Assembly (NCBI GenBank): GCA_039619475.1
Contig: CM077115.1
Coordinates: 142,116,172-142,180,171 of the forward strand
Length of the DNA stretch: 64,000 bases
Origin: Icerya purchasi
Taxonomy: Eukaryota > Arthropoda > Insecta > Hemiptera > Monophlebidae
Reading direction: 5' to 3'
Within the stretch, counting starts at the first letter, position 1. Every line of letters starts with the position of its first letter. Positions 44,673 through 55,560 of this stretch are shown here, in pieces. The position numbers were made by a program, and so were the translations under genes. The notes beneath the pieces are model-generated. The model made no database searches, was not told the origin of the DNA, and saw only the letters and a program-made list of their open reading frames with translations.

Positions 44673-46019
44673 CCTTATGTACATACCCGGGTGCCCACCT
44701 CGCCATATTTTTGCCTATAACTTGAATAAAAATTGAAATTGAGCCTTCAAATCTCCATTATTTAACTCTTTTTGAAGCTAAAAACACGCTGGTTAATTTC
44801 AAATTTTTTCAGCTTAAACTAAATGACGTTAAAGTACATGTGCTTAGCGGACGGTACTCACTAGATGAAAAATGATACCTTGACTCGGGAATTAATTAAT
44901 ATTATTAATGAATATTTCATTGAGATAATAGAGATTCGTAAATAAACAATTACAATAATTTTCAAGGTAAATTAGAGTATATTTAAATTTATTTAGCGCA
45001 ATCAATACACTTAAAATTGTTGATACTTCATCGCAGTCAGGCTTTTCATAAACTGAACAACATTTTCGCCTTTTCCTGCGTCCTTCGATCGTTTCTTTGT
45101 AGCAAACCTGACAAGAACCTGTCCATTTTTTTCCTACCAATACCGTCTCGAGGTTGAGTATGTTCTTCAGAAACAGTGGACGGAGTAAGCTGTAGCCCGA
45201 TCACGCTTTCAATTGCAATTTTTGTATTGTAGTGCGTATTATTTGGTCATTCACAGAACGATATTCGATAAAACGTTTTGCCAGTTCTTCACACTCATTG
45301 TCAGTCGACGCAAGAAAGTACGTCGCTGATTAATTCTGGATCATTTTGTTGTTCTCGTAATAAATTATATATGAAGCATGACCGCTTACGTCTAAGATAT
45401 TGAAAAATATAGCAAGGGCCATCTCCAAGTGTGCCTCGGGTGTTACCTTTTGATCCACTGTATCTACGTCAGTTTTGTATTTATTATAATAAGTAATCGT
45501 ACAAGGTTTCTTCTTTTGTACAGCAGAATCCGAGTGCATTGTCGATAGTAAAATGAGAGCTTTGTTTTTCTTTGGCACGCACGAGCAGACTGCAACATGT
45601 TCGTGAAAATCAAAGAGAGTAGAATATTCTTCTCTATATTTTTTTTTATGGGGGGGCATTTGTCTTGAAATGTAAGGTTTATTTTTCTCAAAGTACCAAC
45701 AATGGTTAATTTCCATGACAATAAATGTTTAGCAAGAGGTAAAGTAGTAACATAATTATCCCGTATCTAACGAAAAAATTGACCGCGCACTACACGGAGA
45801 CCCTACTTCTATTTCTTTTCATATAAGTTGTAGCGAGCTAGGGAACTTGGAAATAACTTAGATAGTTTCTATTGACGTTATTCAATAAAGAAAATATTTA
45901 TTCCAAATGATTCGGTTCATATACAAACTCAGGAATTAAGAAAAACTAGTGGTGAACACCCACCCGGGTACCCCTTGGGTGAGTAATAACGAGATAAAAA
46001 TTGGGTGTATACATAAGGG
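44673..46019 (-). mobile_element. Internally deleted piggyBac-like DNA transposon
   Basis: The ends match as inverted repeats: CCTTATGTACATACCC at 44673 and, on the minus strand at the right end, CCCTTATGTATACACCC next to TTAA (46020-46023), the piggyBac target. The left TTAA is mutated. A CCCGGGT(G/A)CCC motif also recurs near both ends. The interior encodes only the C-terminal half of the transposase. The nesting inside family B is described with the flanking entries. Confidence 0.88.
44892..45785 (-). pseudogene. piggyBac transposase, C-terminal half (DDE_Tnp_1_7)
   Basis: The transposase would cut and paste the element at TTAA. The minus strand reads DNYVTTLPLAKHLLS (contains the second catalytic Asp, DN-TS-PL-L) and KLTIVGTLRKINLTFQ. 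After a frameshift near 45670 come VAVCSCVPKKNKALILLST, PCTITYYNKYKTDVDTVDQ (third catalytic Asp, VDxxD) and ALAIFFNILDVSGHASYII. After stops, CQVCYKETIEGRRKRRKCCS is part of the C-terminal Cys-rich domain, with later Cys residues lost. The N-terminal part and first catalytic Asp are absent, matching the short total length. Confidence 0.85.
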
Positions 46020-46760
46020 TTAAACAAAATGAGATCAGCATCACAAGGACAATGTGTGGAAGAGGCCAATAATAAATAAATAAATTAATGCCCAAGTTTA
46101 CAAGCAGCGCACGGAAGGAAAAATACTTATAGTGTGGAAGAGGCCAACAATAAATAAATAAATTAATATCCAAGTTTACAAGCAGTTTACAGAAGAAAAA
46201 ATACTTTAGTGTGGAAGAGGGCTGAAAAGTACAAAATGGAATAAATACAGTGATATAAACCGAAAAAACGATGCAGGAAGGAGACTATGATTGAAGCGAA
46301 AACGACAAATAGCCGAGAATAAAGTTGAAGAGATGGCCGAATAGAGAGGTTAAATAGAGACAGGATTAGAAAATGAAGAAGAATAAGACTTAAGCTATAA
46401 TTTGGAAAGAAGAGCAATATTGTCGGTTGAAAATGCGCCTCTGGAAATAGAAGTACGGGCTAATAAATATCCTATATTTCATTGCCCTCAATGCCTAATT
46501 GACACCAGCGATCCACAAAAGATCGATGTCGATCGAGTGGAGAAGGAAAAGATCATGGATGAAGGAGATTATATAAGAAATATTACATAATCGGAAGATG
46601 GAGCTGAGACGGCTGTAAAGCACTTTTAGAATCCGAGATAATGAGTAGACCAGTGATGAAGAAACAGAAAGAACAATTCGTTCTCGCGCAACGAATTTTG
46701 AATAACCGAACTTCTGCTTCTTTATGCACAGTTCTAAAAAATACATTTATTCCTCCAGAG
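46020..46760 (-). mobile_element. I-group family B copy, proximal part (RNase H to Cys patch)
   Basis: On the minus strand: LIISDSKSALQPSQLH (about 46640, RNase H second Asp), the damaged LGIEGNEI motif (about 46490) and a long pyrimidine-rich C-terminal region with LFSRLFVVFASIIVSFLHRF. Just before the piggyBac, across the TTAA, the frame reads CPCDADLILF, the first half of the C...H...C patch; the second half continues at 44672. The region 46050-46215 holds an internal tandem duplication. Confidence 0.72.
46050..46215. repeat. About 78-bp tandem duplication inside family B copy
   Basis: GTGTGGAAGAGG begins at 46054, 46132 and 46209. Between them the units (AATAAATAAATAAATTAAT, then CCAAGTTTACAAGCAG) are 85-90% alike by eye, giving two full units and the start of a third. 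Confidence 0.85.
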
Positions 46761-47440
46761 GCTATCTGGTGGGGCCAAAAAAAAAAAAAAACGAAACAAA
46801 CAACATAACATTTTTAAAGATAGGAGGATGACTTAACCCTACCGAGAGAGTATCATTGCAAAAATAACTGATACGGTAGAAATCCATAAATCCACCTTGC
46901 TACGAACAGAGGAGGAAAAAATTGAACTTGGAATGTATGCATGTGTGTAGGTTATATATGCTTACGCGATTAAATCGGCTTGCTTGCGATGGTATGTGTG
47001 TTCGCCACCGTCTACGATTAACATAATTTTAATGAACGATAATTTCCGAAACTATGACTGATGATTAGGCGCAAATGAAGTCGGATACATGCCGCCGTAC
47101 GGAAAGAAACGTCAAATGTTGTACTTTTGCTCGATTTAATGTTATTTTCATACGTTAGTTGTTTATTTGCTTTTTTTGTTTATTCATTATACAGGAAATT
47201 CGTACATCAGTAGACATTTGCTACCTTTTTTTTTTTGGCTTTACCTCGATAAGTACATTCTTCTGCAACAGTCGCGATTTTCGAAATAAACCGTTGCATT
47301 ATTGTACATAAGCGGCAACGGTTTAGTACAGCTTTTATGCGAATGTATTCAACTATCTCTGATTAAACTTTTCACTATAACATCAGCGGAATTTCCTCAC
47401 TACTCGGTCGCCTCGCGGGGGAATATATTGTCCGCTGCTG
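46761..47440. other. No recognised gene
   Basis: An A run at 46768-46783 follows GTGGGGCC, which resembles a retrotransposon 3' end in plus orientation. Nothing else recognised. Confidence 0.35.
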
Positions 47441-47449
47441 TATGCTGAC

Positions 47450-47715
47450 TCTGTTTTACTTTTCATTCCTGCCCGGGGTTAACAAGCCATCCTCTCTCCG
47501 CTTTTTGCTTTCCATATTCTGCTCGTCGATTATTTCCTTGGTTCTTCTTGTTTCTTTTCTCTGTCTGCGCCTGCCGGTTTTTTCTCTTAATTTTCTCTTA
47601 TTTATCTCTTACTTTTCTCTTATTTATCTCTTACTTTTCTCTTATTTATCTCTTACTTTTCTCTTATTTATCTCTTACTTTTCCCTTATTTCCGGGTTGG
47701 GAATTTCGAAAAAAA
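47450..47715 (+). mobile_element. Probable family B 3' debris with 22-bp tandem array
   Basis: CCTGCCCGGGGTTAACAAGCC at 47468-47488 resembles the family B 3' terminus. Pyrimidine-rich sequence follows, then the tandem array, then an A run at 47710-47720. Confidence 0.4.
47584..47688. repeat. 22-bp tandem repeat, four to five units
   Basis: Units of TTTTCTCTTATTTATCTCTTAC are almost identical, so the expansion is recent. Confidence 0.92.
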
Positions 47716-47779
47716 AAAAGTTTTTCAAAAATATCAACATATTTCGTCGTAGCATTGCGAATAATGAGGCACATCGGAA

Positions 47780-48690
47780 TAAACTTAAATATCGCTGGTT
47801 GTACGAGAGCTTTTGCTGAGCAACGGGTAAAAGTAGAGTTGCACAGATTACGTCTCTCATCTCAGCGCCGCGGGAGGGAAAGCGGAGAAATCAATTTGTA
47901 AACAAAACCAAAGAAGGCAAATATTTACCTTAATATCCATGACCAAATGGTAAACATTTAGCGAGCAGGAATATCGGATGATCAGCTGTGTCGCTTTCGG
48001 AATAGCGAGGAAATGCACTTGCGTTCTATCGTCGGCTGGTAAAATGGTTCACTACTTAGTGCGGTTTCGGTGCGGTGGTACGGAGACGCGGAAAACAAGA
48101 CGCCCGACTAACAGAGTTAACGAGACCGAAATACGACCAGGAAAGAAGTCTCATCATCCGCGTTATCAGCCGAGAGTTTCGCTTCAGATAAAAGTGCTGC
48201 TGGTGGACGTAGGGGCCACTAGACGGGCGAAAATAGCTGAAGACGAGCTCTCGCAGCCAATCTCAGGATGGGACATTTGCAAAAAGGTCTTGACGCATGC
48301 GTGTGAACCGCACCGACTAAATTGGGTTATGTCGGCGGATATGCGCACAGAGACACAACGTAGTCGCGCGCCTACCCCATCTGTACCGAATGTGCCCCAC
48401 AACATTTCCTATTATCCGATGTACGTGTACGAGATGTTTAGTTGAACGTTTAGCTCCGCAGCGGGGCACCGGTACCGAGCGGCACTGTTTTCCTTCGTTG
48501 TTGGGAAAACTACCGCCACTAAGATGACCTTTGCATAGAGTAACCGTGAACGGAAAACAGCACGCCTCGCTTTCCTCCTTTAATGACGCAATTATTATTA
48601 AAGGGCAAATTGTGCAACAACATGCTTCGTCATCGCCTCTTCCAGACCATTATATGTAAATTCATCGGGAAATTCTAACCGCTTCGACGT
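47780..48690. promoter_or_regulatory. CpG-rich island
   Basis: Together with 37.6-38.3 kb this is the most GC- and CpG-rich stretch of the window. It has no sign of a transposon: no tail, terminal repeat or RT motif. It could mark a host promoter or first exon. It encloses the open frame listed next. Confidence 0.35.
47978..48445 (+). CDS. Open frame of unknown nature (155 codons)
   Basis: An uninterrupted plus-strand frame from ATG at 47978 to TGA at 48445, long for this stop-rich window and lying entirely in the CpG-rich island. The product would be basic, with an Arg/Lys/Thr-rich segment near residues 30-65. It has no recognised domain, clear signal peptide or membrane segment. A second ATG at 48044 has a slightly better context (AAAATGG). 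A minus-strand frame (48184-48405) overlaps, so the openness may reflect GC content alone. It may be an exon, a long untranslated region or chance. Confidence 0.25.
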   Translation: MISCVAFGIARKCTCVLSSAGKMVHYLVRFRCGGTETRKTRRPTNRVNETEIRPGKKSHHPRYQPRVSLQIKVLLVDVGATRRAKIAEDELSQPISGWDICKKVLTHACEPHRLNWVMSADMRTETQRSRAPTPSVPNVPHNISYYPMYVYEMFS

Positions 48691-49341
48691 CACCATCATC
48701 GTCAGGCTTTTCCTTCTTTATTCGTTATATATTTTTTAATGCGGAATACGCTTCGCCGAAGATAGGGTACAAGGTCAAAAACGTTACACGAAAAAGTGCA
48801 ACGAAAATACGCTAAACAAGGAGTAGCCAAAGTACACAATAATAATAATAATAATAGTAATAATCGGCAGTTCCGTTTCCTCTTAATCGCGGTGAAAAAA
48901 TACAATCAATATGTGTTATAAATGAAGAAAGTCGCTGATTGTAGTTTCGGACATTAATCATATTGTAAATAATTAAAAATGAAAAATAGTATGACGCGTT
49001 AAGGTCGTGAAAATGCGACGAAAAATTCTACTATAGAAAATATATTATCAAAACAATTCGAATAATAATAATAATAATAACAATTTTCTATCATTAACCT
49101 GATAACGAAAGAAAATTCTATTTTGGTTTCGAAAATGGCGAAGAATTTATCTGCAGATAGGATGTTTAACCTTTTTAAAATCTATTTATAATGATTATTT
49201 CTTTAAAGATCAATCAAACGCAATATCACTGGTCGTACTAAATAGGTTGTGACGACATTTTGTGTATTTTTGGTAATAAAAATGAAGATAATTATTTTTT
49301 TCTTTAAACCGCGTAAGAATTGTTTTTTTTAGTAATAATCC

Positions 49342-49345
<4 letters not shown>

Positions 49346-49404
<59 letters not shown>
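49346..49404. repeat. (AT)n microsatellite
   Basis: Alternating AT tract of about 59 bases. Confidence 0.95.
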
Positions 49405-49409
<5 letters not shown>

Positions 49410-49707
49410 CTATTAAGCACCTGCTGATCGCATTATTCCGGAGTTTCGCAAACATTTAAAACTAATGCGCACGTAATACGTAAGTTACAATATTGCATTA
49501 CCCTATTACTACTTTTTAATATTAAAAGTGTACTTTAGTTTTTTTACGTAATATTTCGAAATCGCGTTCTATAAATATATTTCGTCACGAAATTTCAGTC
49601 ATCTATTCGATATCGTGTGTATAAACAATTGAATTGTTAAATTTACTTTTCATTAAACCGAAAATACAAGTTGTTTTTTATCGCAAATACGGACACCGCC
49701 TCCATTT

Positions 49708-49744
49708 CCTAAAACAATCAATTAGAGAAATTGATTGTTTTAGG
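49708..49744. repeat. Perfect 16-bp inverted repeat with 5-base loop
   Basis: CCTAAAACAATCAATT, loop AGAGA, then the exact complement. There is no T run immediately after it, so a terminator role is not suggested. Confidence 0.9.
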
Positions 49745-50035
49745 AGATCTTTAAATTGTCCACTAATTCGTGAATTTTTTTTTCAGAACCACTTCCAGAA
49801 CTGTATACAAACATTGTTCATTTAATAATAAACATATTAACTGAGCTTTGCTCGCATCTGAACTTTCAAATCAATCAGTGTGTCAACTAGTCACACATTT
49901 AACAGTAACGTGAAAAGCTCTCCACTTTTTTCGTATAAATTATATTATTTGTTTTTTATGTTGAAGTATTCCCGAAAATTCATAAGCGACAAATACTAAT
50001 GAAAACCTTATCATTTGTATGATATATTTGGGAAT

Positions 50036-50105
50036 TAATATAATATTTAAATCCGTTGTGTTAAATTAATATAATATTGAAAATCCGCTGTGTTAAATTA
50101 ATATA
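50036..50105. repeat. Two-unit tandem repeat, about 35 bp
   Basis: AAATCCG(T/C)TGTGTTAAATTAATAT occurs twice in succession. Confidence 0.75.
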
Positions 50106-50806
50106 TTCATCGCGAAACAAACATGTATCTATATTTTCAATTAGCATGGTAAATATTTCATTACTTTTTTACAGCATGGTGTGGAAATAAGTGTTTCGTT
50201 TACTTCTTGATAAACCTTAAAATTGTAATGACCACACTTAAACATTGGTCGTGTCTCCCTTTTTTTAATTATTCGTTTAATCGAATTTTCCCAACGATAC
50301 GACTTCGACTACTCAATTTACCCGAATCTTTAAAAACGACGAATAATTTCATCCCTACCATTAGAGACGTTTCCGAGAACTCAGTTACATGCGTGATTTT
50401 TGCTTACATTATCAGATAACGGAACGAAATTATTTACATCTTGTAATAATAATAATAATATTTACGCATAATGTAGGAAGAAAATTTGATGTTCTGGTGA
50501 GATGTTTAGTTTCTTTAAAATACCATCTAAAATAATTAATTAACAATATAATTTATCGGGCTAGATATACATTGACGATAAATGAGAATAAACATCATAC
50601 AATGACTATTGTTCATCCACGAAACAAAAATTACAAACATAATATATCTGAAATGAATGTAAAAATAAAAAAAAAGATTTACAACAAAAACATTACGATC
50701 TGAAATTTACTATCTAAAAGATTTATATCTCTCTCAAGTCGTATTTTGCTTGATTCCGAAATTATCTATTTGTACCTTCCAACTATACAGATTTAGGTAG
50801 CGCTAT

Positions 50807-50817
50807 ATATAAACTTA
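50807..50817. repeat. Target site duplication of SINE S1 copy 4, left
   Basis: ATATAAACTTA, identical to 51103-51113. Confidence 0.85.
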
Positions 50818-51102
50818 AGGTAGCGCGGTAACTTAGTGGTTAAGATGCTTGGCTACCAAACGTTATAGGTTATCGAGATTTGCCTCGTTCCGGATCTAAG
50901 TCGCTCCCAGGTATATATATATATATATATATATATACCCAATCTGAAATCGAATTTATACCAGAGAAATTTGGAAAAGTAAAGGCGGATCGCAAGTAAA
51001 AAGGAACTGGTCTTCCACTTTTCAGAACCATTAGGCTTAGTACATTATAGAAAACTTAACTTCCAGTCCATAAAATACCTTATCAAAAGGATATCTTACT
51101 AC
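50818..51102 (+). mobile_element. tRNA-derived SINE, family S1 copy 4, with exact target duplication
   Basis: A full-length plus-strand copy of 285 bp. The head GGTAACTTAGTGGTTAAGAT (A box) and a B-box-like GTTATCGAGATTTGCC lead into the shared body (TCCGGATCTAAGTCGCTCCC; TTATACCAGAGAAAT; CCATTAGGCTTAGTACATTA). It ends with TACCTTATCAAAAGGATATC. An (AT)n of about 25 bases has expanded inside the body at 50912-50938. The 11-bp duplication on both sides fixes the ends of the family. Confidence 0.9.
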
Positions 51103-51113
51103 ATATAAACTTA
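51103..51113. repeat. Target site duplication of SINE S1 copy 4, right
   Basis: Second copy of ATATAAACTTA. Confidence 0.85.
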
Positions 51114-51182
51114 CAAAATTATTTGAAATTGAAGGATTTGTTATGCAACATGGAATACAAATAATATAGCGTATATGATGAA

Positions 51183-51193
51183 TGTGTAACATT
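51183..51193. repeat. Target site duplication of RTE copy, left
   Basis: TGTGTAACATT, identical to 52054-52064. Confidence 0.85.
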
Positions 51194-52053
51194 CTTCTTC
51201 TCCTTTTGTCTTATCCGCAATTGGCGAACGTTGGCGACCGATGTGTTCAATAATTCCCTATTACGCGCCACGTCCATTAGTTTCCCCTTATAGTATTGTT
51301 GGTACCTATGCAGTTTTTTATGTCGTTTAGTCAAGACATTCTCGGTCTGTTCCCGTCTACGTTTCCTTCTAATATTAGTTTCAATATCTCGTATTTGTCT
51401 CCCCCTTGCATAATGTGGCCTAGATAGAGTTGATTTTTCGCTTTTTAATTAGTTCTGGGTTTTTTTTGTAAACGTCGTAGCACTTTTTCATTTTTTCCGA
51501 GTCTAGCTGATCTTCAAATGCTGTCGATAAATCTACCTTTCGAATGTTTCAATGTTTTTCTATGCGGCTGCGTGAGCGTTCATGTTTCAGCTGCGTATGT
51601 CGCTGTAGCCCACCTATAGCATCTCATCAGGCGGAGCTTTAACCGTGTGTTAATATCACGACTACACGATATCCCACTGAGTTTCATAAATGCGCTTCGT
51701 GCTACCTCTCTTCTGCATTTAATTATCCGAGTTTACCTTGTCTGTGATCCAACTTCCTAAATATTTGAAGGATGAAACTTTTTCTATCTTTTCCCCTTTT
51801 ATTATAATTACCTCATCTTTCCATCGTTTTCCTCTAGATATCTTTATATACTTTGTTTTATTAAAATTTATTTTAATTCCGAAGTTCTTTGCATATTTGA
51901 GCACATCCTCGGTCAATCTTTATAGGGACCTTCTCGGGAACTAGCGATAACTGCAGAGTATTATCGGCGAATCTAATATTACTTATGAGTACGCCATTTA
52001 TACGAATTCCTTCTACTGATTCGGCACTAACCGATTCAAAAATTTGTTCCGAG
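51194..52053 (-). mobile_element. RTE-like LINE, 5'-truncated, with target duplication
   Basis: An 860-bp minus-strand insertion with a perfect 11-bp duplication. From its 5' side it reads SVEGIRINGVLISNIRFADN (motif C, usually FADD; the second D is N), CAQICKELRN, then the frame 51719-51916 with AKNFGIKINFNKTKYIKISR, KIEKVSSFKYLGSWITDKV, followed by KLRLMRCYIWATATYAAE and, at the 3' end, LYLGHIMQGGDKYEILKLIL and EGNVDGNRPRMS. The tail toward 51194 is AAGGAGAAGAAG. Stops and shifts are frequent. Confidence 0.88.
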
Positions 52054-52064
52054 TGTGTAACATT
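52054..52064. repeat. Target site duplication of RTE copy, right
   Basis: Second copy of TGTGTAACATT. Confidence 0.85.
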
Positions 52065-52199
52065 AATAACTTTTTAAAACAGTATCAGATGAAAATAACA
52101 TAACAACTCTATTAATTTCGAAATATATGGTTTAAGATACAGCGATCCCCCCTTACAGCTATGAAACCTACTTTTGATTTTCTTTCTTCTTTCCTCTTT

Positions 52200-52430
52200 A
52201 GGAATTGTTTAGCTTTTCTTACTTTTTTACCTCGTTTTATCCGTTAGTTTAGTCTGCTCCAGGCGAGCACTCTTTCCTCATGTATTTTACCTTAACATAT
52301 TTCCATTGATTGCTATGTACTCTTCTTCTTTGCAGTTTTATGCCCCAGGTCTTCTTTCCTTTGGAGCAGTGGTACTTATGTTGTTAGGTAATCGTCCATT
52401 ATTAACAGGACCAAAAAAAAAAAAAAAATG
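52200..52430 (+). mobile_element. I-group family B, 3' end with poly-A
   Basis: The last 40 bases (TTAGGTAATCGTCCATTATT, then AACAGGACC) match the family B 3' end also seen at 56.5 kb, and an A run follows at 52413-52428. The upstream part translates as NIFPLIAMYSSSLQFYAPGL, a plausible C-terminal stretch. Confidence 0.6.
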
Positions 52431-52619
52431 GAGGAAAATCATGGACGTAACACTTCTTTGAAACTAGTCATTTTTTGGTATTCTTTATTTAAAATAAATT
52501 TTTCGTGTTTTCGTATTTTATTTAACTCTGAATCAATCACTATATGACATTTTTACGCTGGAATAATATGGAAAATTATACAACATTTCTGTAGCGATCA
52601 TATGAAATGTTCAGCTTTT
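52431..52619. other. No recognised gene
   Basis: Short AT-rich spacer. Confidence 0.4.
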
Positions 52620-54100
52620 CTTTTTTTTTCCAGATTTATCGTCGTGAATATTAGACTCAGAATTAAGCAAGGAATGTGTAATTAGATCTTTGCCTAATCA
52701 AAGATAGCGAATAAAAAGGATACAAGAGCCGGTATAATGGATGGAAAAGGAGCAGTGAGGATGAAAGGGGTAGGCAGATTCATCAGTAAGAAAGAGGAAC
52801 ATTTAGTAGCGATAGAAGAGCATTCAAAAAAGATGCGATCAACATCGCATAAAAGAAAATAGAAATAAAAGAAAGGAGAAAATGGGGAAAATATAAATTA
52901 GAAACGAAAAAGTCGTCGAGGGAAGCAAGTTATGTAATATTTTACTGAAGAATTGACGCGAATCATTCTTCAGTATCAATCAAGGTCACGGCGAAACTGG
53001 AGAAATCGCATTGTTCTATTGAAAAATAAATCGCGGGAAATAAGAGAAGTAATAAGAAATTAATTTTTAATATATATCGTCTCGAAAAATAATTGTTCTT
53101 CCGCTCGTCAGAATTTTAAAATGTTAAAAATTTAACGATGTGTGATTCCAACATTGCTATTAACCTGTAAAGGAATTTATGTAATTTTTAAAGCAAAAGA
53201 ATGTGAAGTGAAATGTTAAATCTGTAATCGGGATGTTTGATCTTTATCGAAGGAAAACCATCGAACACGGTAGAACTTGCGTTTTCCCTTGCTCGTGACG
53301 TCATGGCTGCAAATATTGAATTTTTATCGAATTATTTCAATTTTTTCTAAGAAAGGAGGTTTCTGTCAGAAATTACAAAATCCTGTCATTCTAACACTAA
53401 AAACGATTTTCAGTTAAGGCCGAGTTTTGTTGACGATAATAGTGTTGACCGTACCGTTTCGTCATATTGTCCGTTTAAAGTAGGAATTTTTCCAAAGTTA
53501 AAGTAGCGGTTGTAATTTCACACGTTCAAAGTGTAGACGACAGATTGCAGCGAAAGGTGAACGCTACACAGAAGGAATGCGTGTGAACGGATAAATGTAA
53601 TTAGGATTTTAAAAAATCAAGAAGGATAATGGTTACTCCGTAATTTAGAATGAGCAGTTACAGAGAAAATGAGATCAAGTTTAATTCAAAAACGCTAAGA
53701 AATATTACGATAGGAGAAGTTAAACTACTGCCTTTGATGATCCCTGAGTGTTCAGGTATCTCTGTAAGAAAACAATTTCGGCAGAGTGACGAAGAAAAAG
53801 GTTGTTACGAAGTAGAGAACTAGTCAGTAGAATTGTAAGGAAGAGGAAATGAGATGGTTTGTAGAATAGTTTAAGAATCTGATTTAATAAGGACATTTTG
53901 AGAGATCAGAGAGGAAGAAATAAAGAAAATGATTTTTTAAAAATAGCAGTAGACTCGGCGTGGAAAACTAAACAGAAAGAAGAAAGTTTAAACATCACAG
54001 AATAGCTTAAAAAAGCACAAAAAAGAACTGAACCAACTCAGTAGGATCGTTCAGAGCTATTAATAAAGATTGTAAAACGGTTAGGAAAAATGGAGCTTAA
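52620..54100 (-). mobile_element. I-group family B, RNase H to C-terminus
   Basis: On the minus strand the RNase H start IFINSSERSY (usually IFTDGSK, about 54075) is followed by FHAESTAIF (the Glu, about 53955) and LIKSDS-like sequence (about 53885). About 900 bp further, in one frame, come CDVDRIFFECSSIATKCSSF and LLMNLPTPFILTAPFPSII (52860-52730), the Cys patch and C-terminal end. The middle (about 53050-53580) does not match the family and may be a foreign insertion or simply too eroded. Confidence 0.65.
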
Positions 54101-54359
54101 GGTATTTCAGAATTCCCCGATTTAATAACATGCTGCGGAGTAGATTTTGATGGGATGGTTGCAGAAACACAATTAATAGAGGGATACGAAGAAAATCTGA
54201 AGAAGTATGGCGGCTTATCACGAGTGAACGTATACAATAGAGAAAACTGAAAAAGGCGGTCAGAGATGAGAAATAGTATTGCAGTTTTTGTTGGCGGTAA
54301 AACGACAATTTCAACAGATAGAGGATTGGGAGAGAGAACACGAGTGGACGAGGATATAG

Positions 54360-54720
54360 ATAAAAATATTTGAACAATAAGCGGTTGACATCCTCACAAT
54401 AGGCCGTGCTGACACGTCTACTGCAGTATGAAACGACGCTCCATCCATAAAATTTACGTGCACTCTGTTATGCTCCGCACGCAGTCTGCAAATAGTAGTC
54501 ACAAATCTTCGCACCAAACAATCTGGAATATTAGAGATACTATAACACCAAGGCTTAACTGAAAAAGTCAACTGCATTAATTCGTAAGAACTTCCTAAAC
54601 TGAGTGTACTTTTAATGATTTTTTCCCATTCCGAAAAGTTATCTCTTTTAACGATTGGTTGATGGAGCATAGGGGGCTATATACCGATCTGTCTAAAGCC
54701 GCGTCATTGGCCCCACCCGG
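54360..54720 (-). mobile_element. I-group C-terminal fragment, separate copy
   Basis: A 119-codon minus-strand frame (54311-54670) contains KPWCYSISNIPDCLVRRFVT and TICRLRAEHNRVHVNF, the segment just after RNase H (NPWxxxLPxxxRxxVxxICRLRxGHxRV). It sits 5' of an RNase H on the same strand, the wrong order for one element, so it is a distinct insertion. The Cys cluster expected next is not recognisable. Confidence 0.6.
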
Positions 54721-55258
54721 TTCACCACTTTGTTAAAAATGATCCCACAGTGGCTCGAAATCAAACAGAACTTTACTGTACCCCCTTTATCCAGAATTAA
54801 GAAAAGTTTTGATTTCGAAAATCAGCGGGTACCCAAGATAACTAAAATAACAAACATCATTAACAAGGAGAGGTCACGATCTGCGGGTCACCGATTTTGA
54901 TGAAACTTTGCAGATCGATAGAAAACCATGAGTATATAAACTGTGTAAAATATTAGAGTGCAACGTTTTGATTTGTTGCGAGAAATTAAAATTTTTAGAA
55001 GTCGAATTTAACGGATGATATAATACATACATAGCCGTTTAGACAAAAATATGCAATAAATTCCAGATTATGTTTATATTTACTTTATGCGAATGGTTCG
55101 GAAGACTGATTATTCCAAAATGAAGTATATTAAACAAAAAAATGATTAAAAATCAATAAAATAATTTTAAAAATTCAATTTTTAATTTAATAAAAATTTA
55201 AACATGTCATTTATTACATTTATATACTATAAAAACACAAATTACAAAAGTATATGTT

Positions 55259-55340
55259 TTGTGGTGTAACGGTAAAAGTGACGTCTATTTGTACATAGTT
55301 GCAAATAAGGTATCCGAATCCTCGCGCGGTGTCCCGTAAA
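55259..55340 (+). ncRNA. tRNA-like segment in left arm (B box damaged)
   Basis: Reads GTGGTGTAACGGTAAAAGTG (A-box-like), then a stem CTATTTG...CAAATAAG around TACATAGTTG, then CCGAATCCTCGCGCGG. Compared with the right arm, about nine bases of the B box are missing. The acceptor ends do not pair, so it is not a functional tRNA gene. Confidence 0.55.
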
Positions 55341-55560
55341 ATTTTTGACCCTTCTATTTTAAATTACTAATTTTTAACTAATTATTTCAATTCTTTATAC
55401 ATAACTACATAAATATAATAAAGCGTAAGATAAATATGTTTTATATACAACGAATTCATTTTATATACATATGTATGTAGATATAAATAAAAAAATATAC
55501 TTATCTACGTATAAAATAATAGAGTTGATGAATATCAGTTATAATTAAAATGCTACAAAC

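Larger units (their letters stand above)
48691..50800. other. AT-rich interval with microsatellites
   Basis: (AAT)n near 48838-48864 and 49064-49081, (AT)n at 49346-49404, a hairpin at 49708-49744 and a two-unit tandem repeat at 50041-50105. No gene recognised. Confidence 0.45.

Noticed and set aside
47442..47901. Two overlapping frames of more than 110 codons
   Set aside because: They run through the 22-bp TCTCTTATTTA tandem array, which stays open in several frames because of its repeat content.
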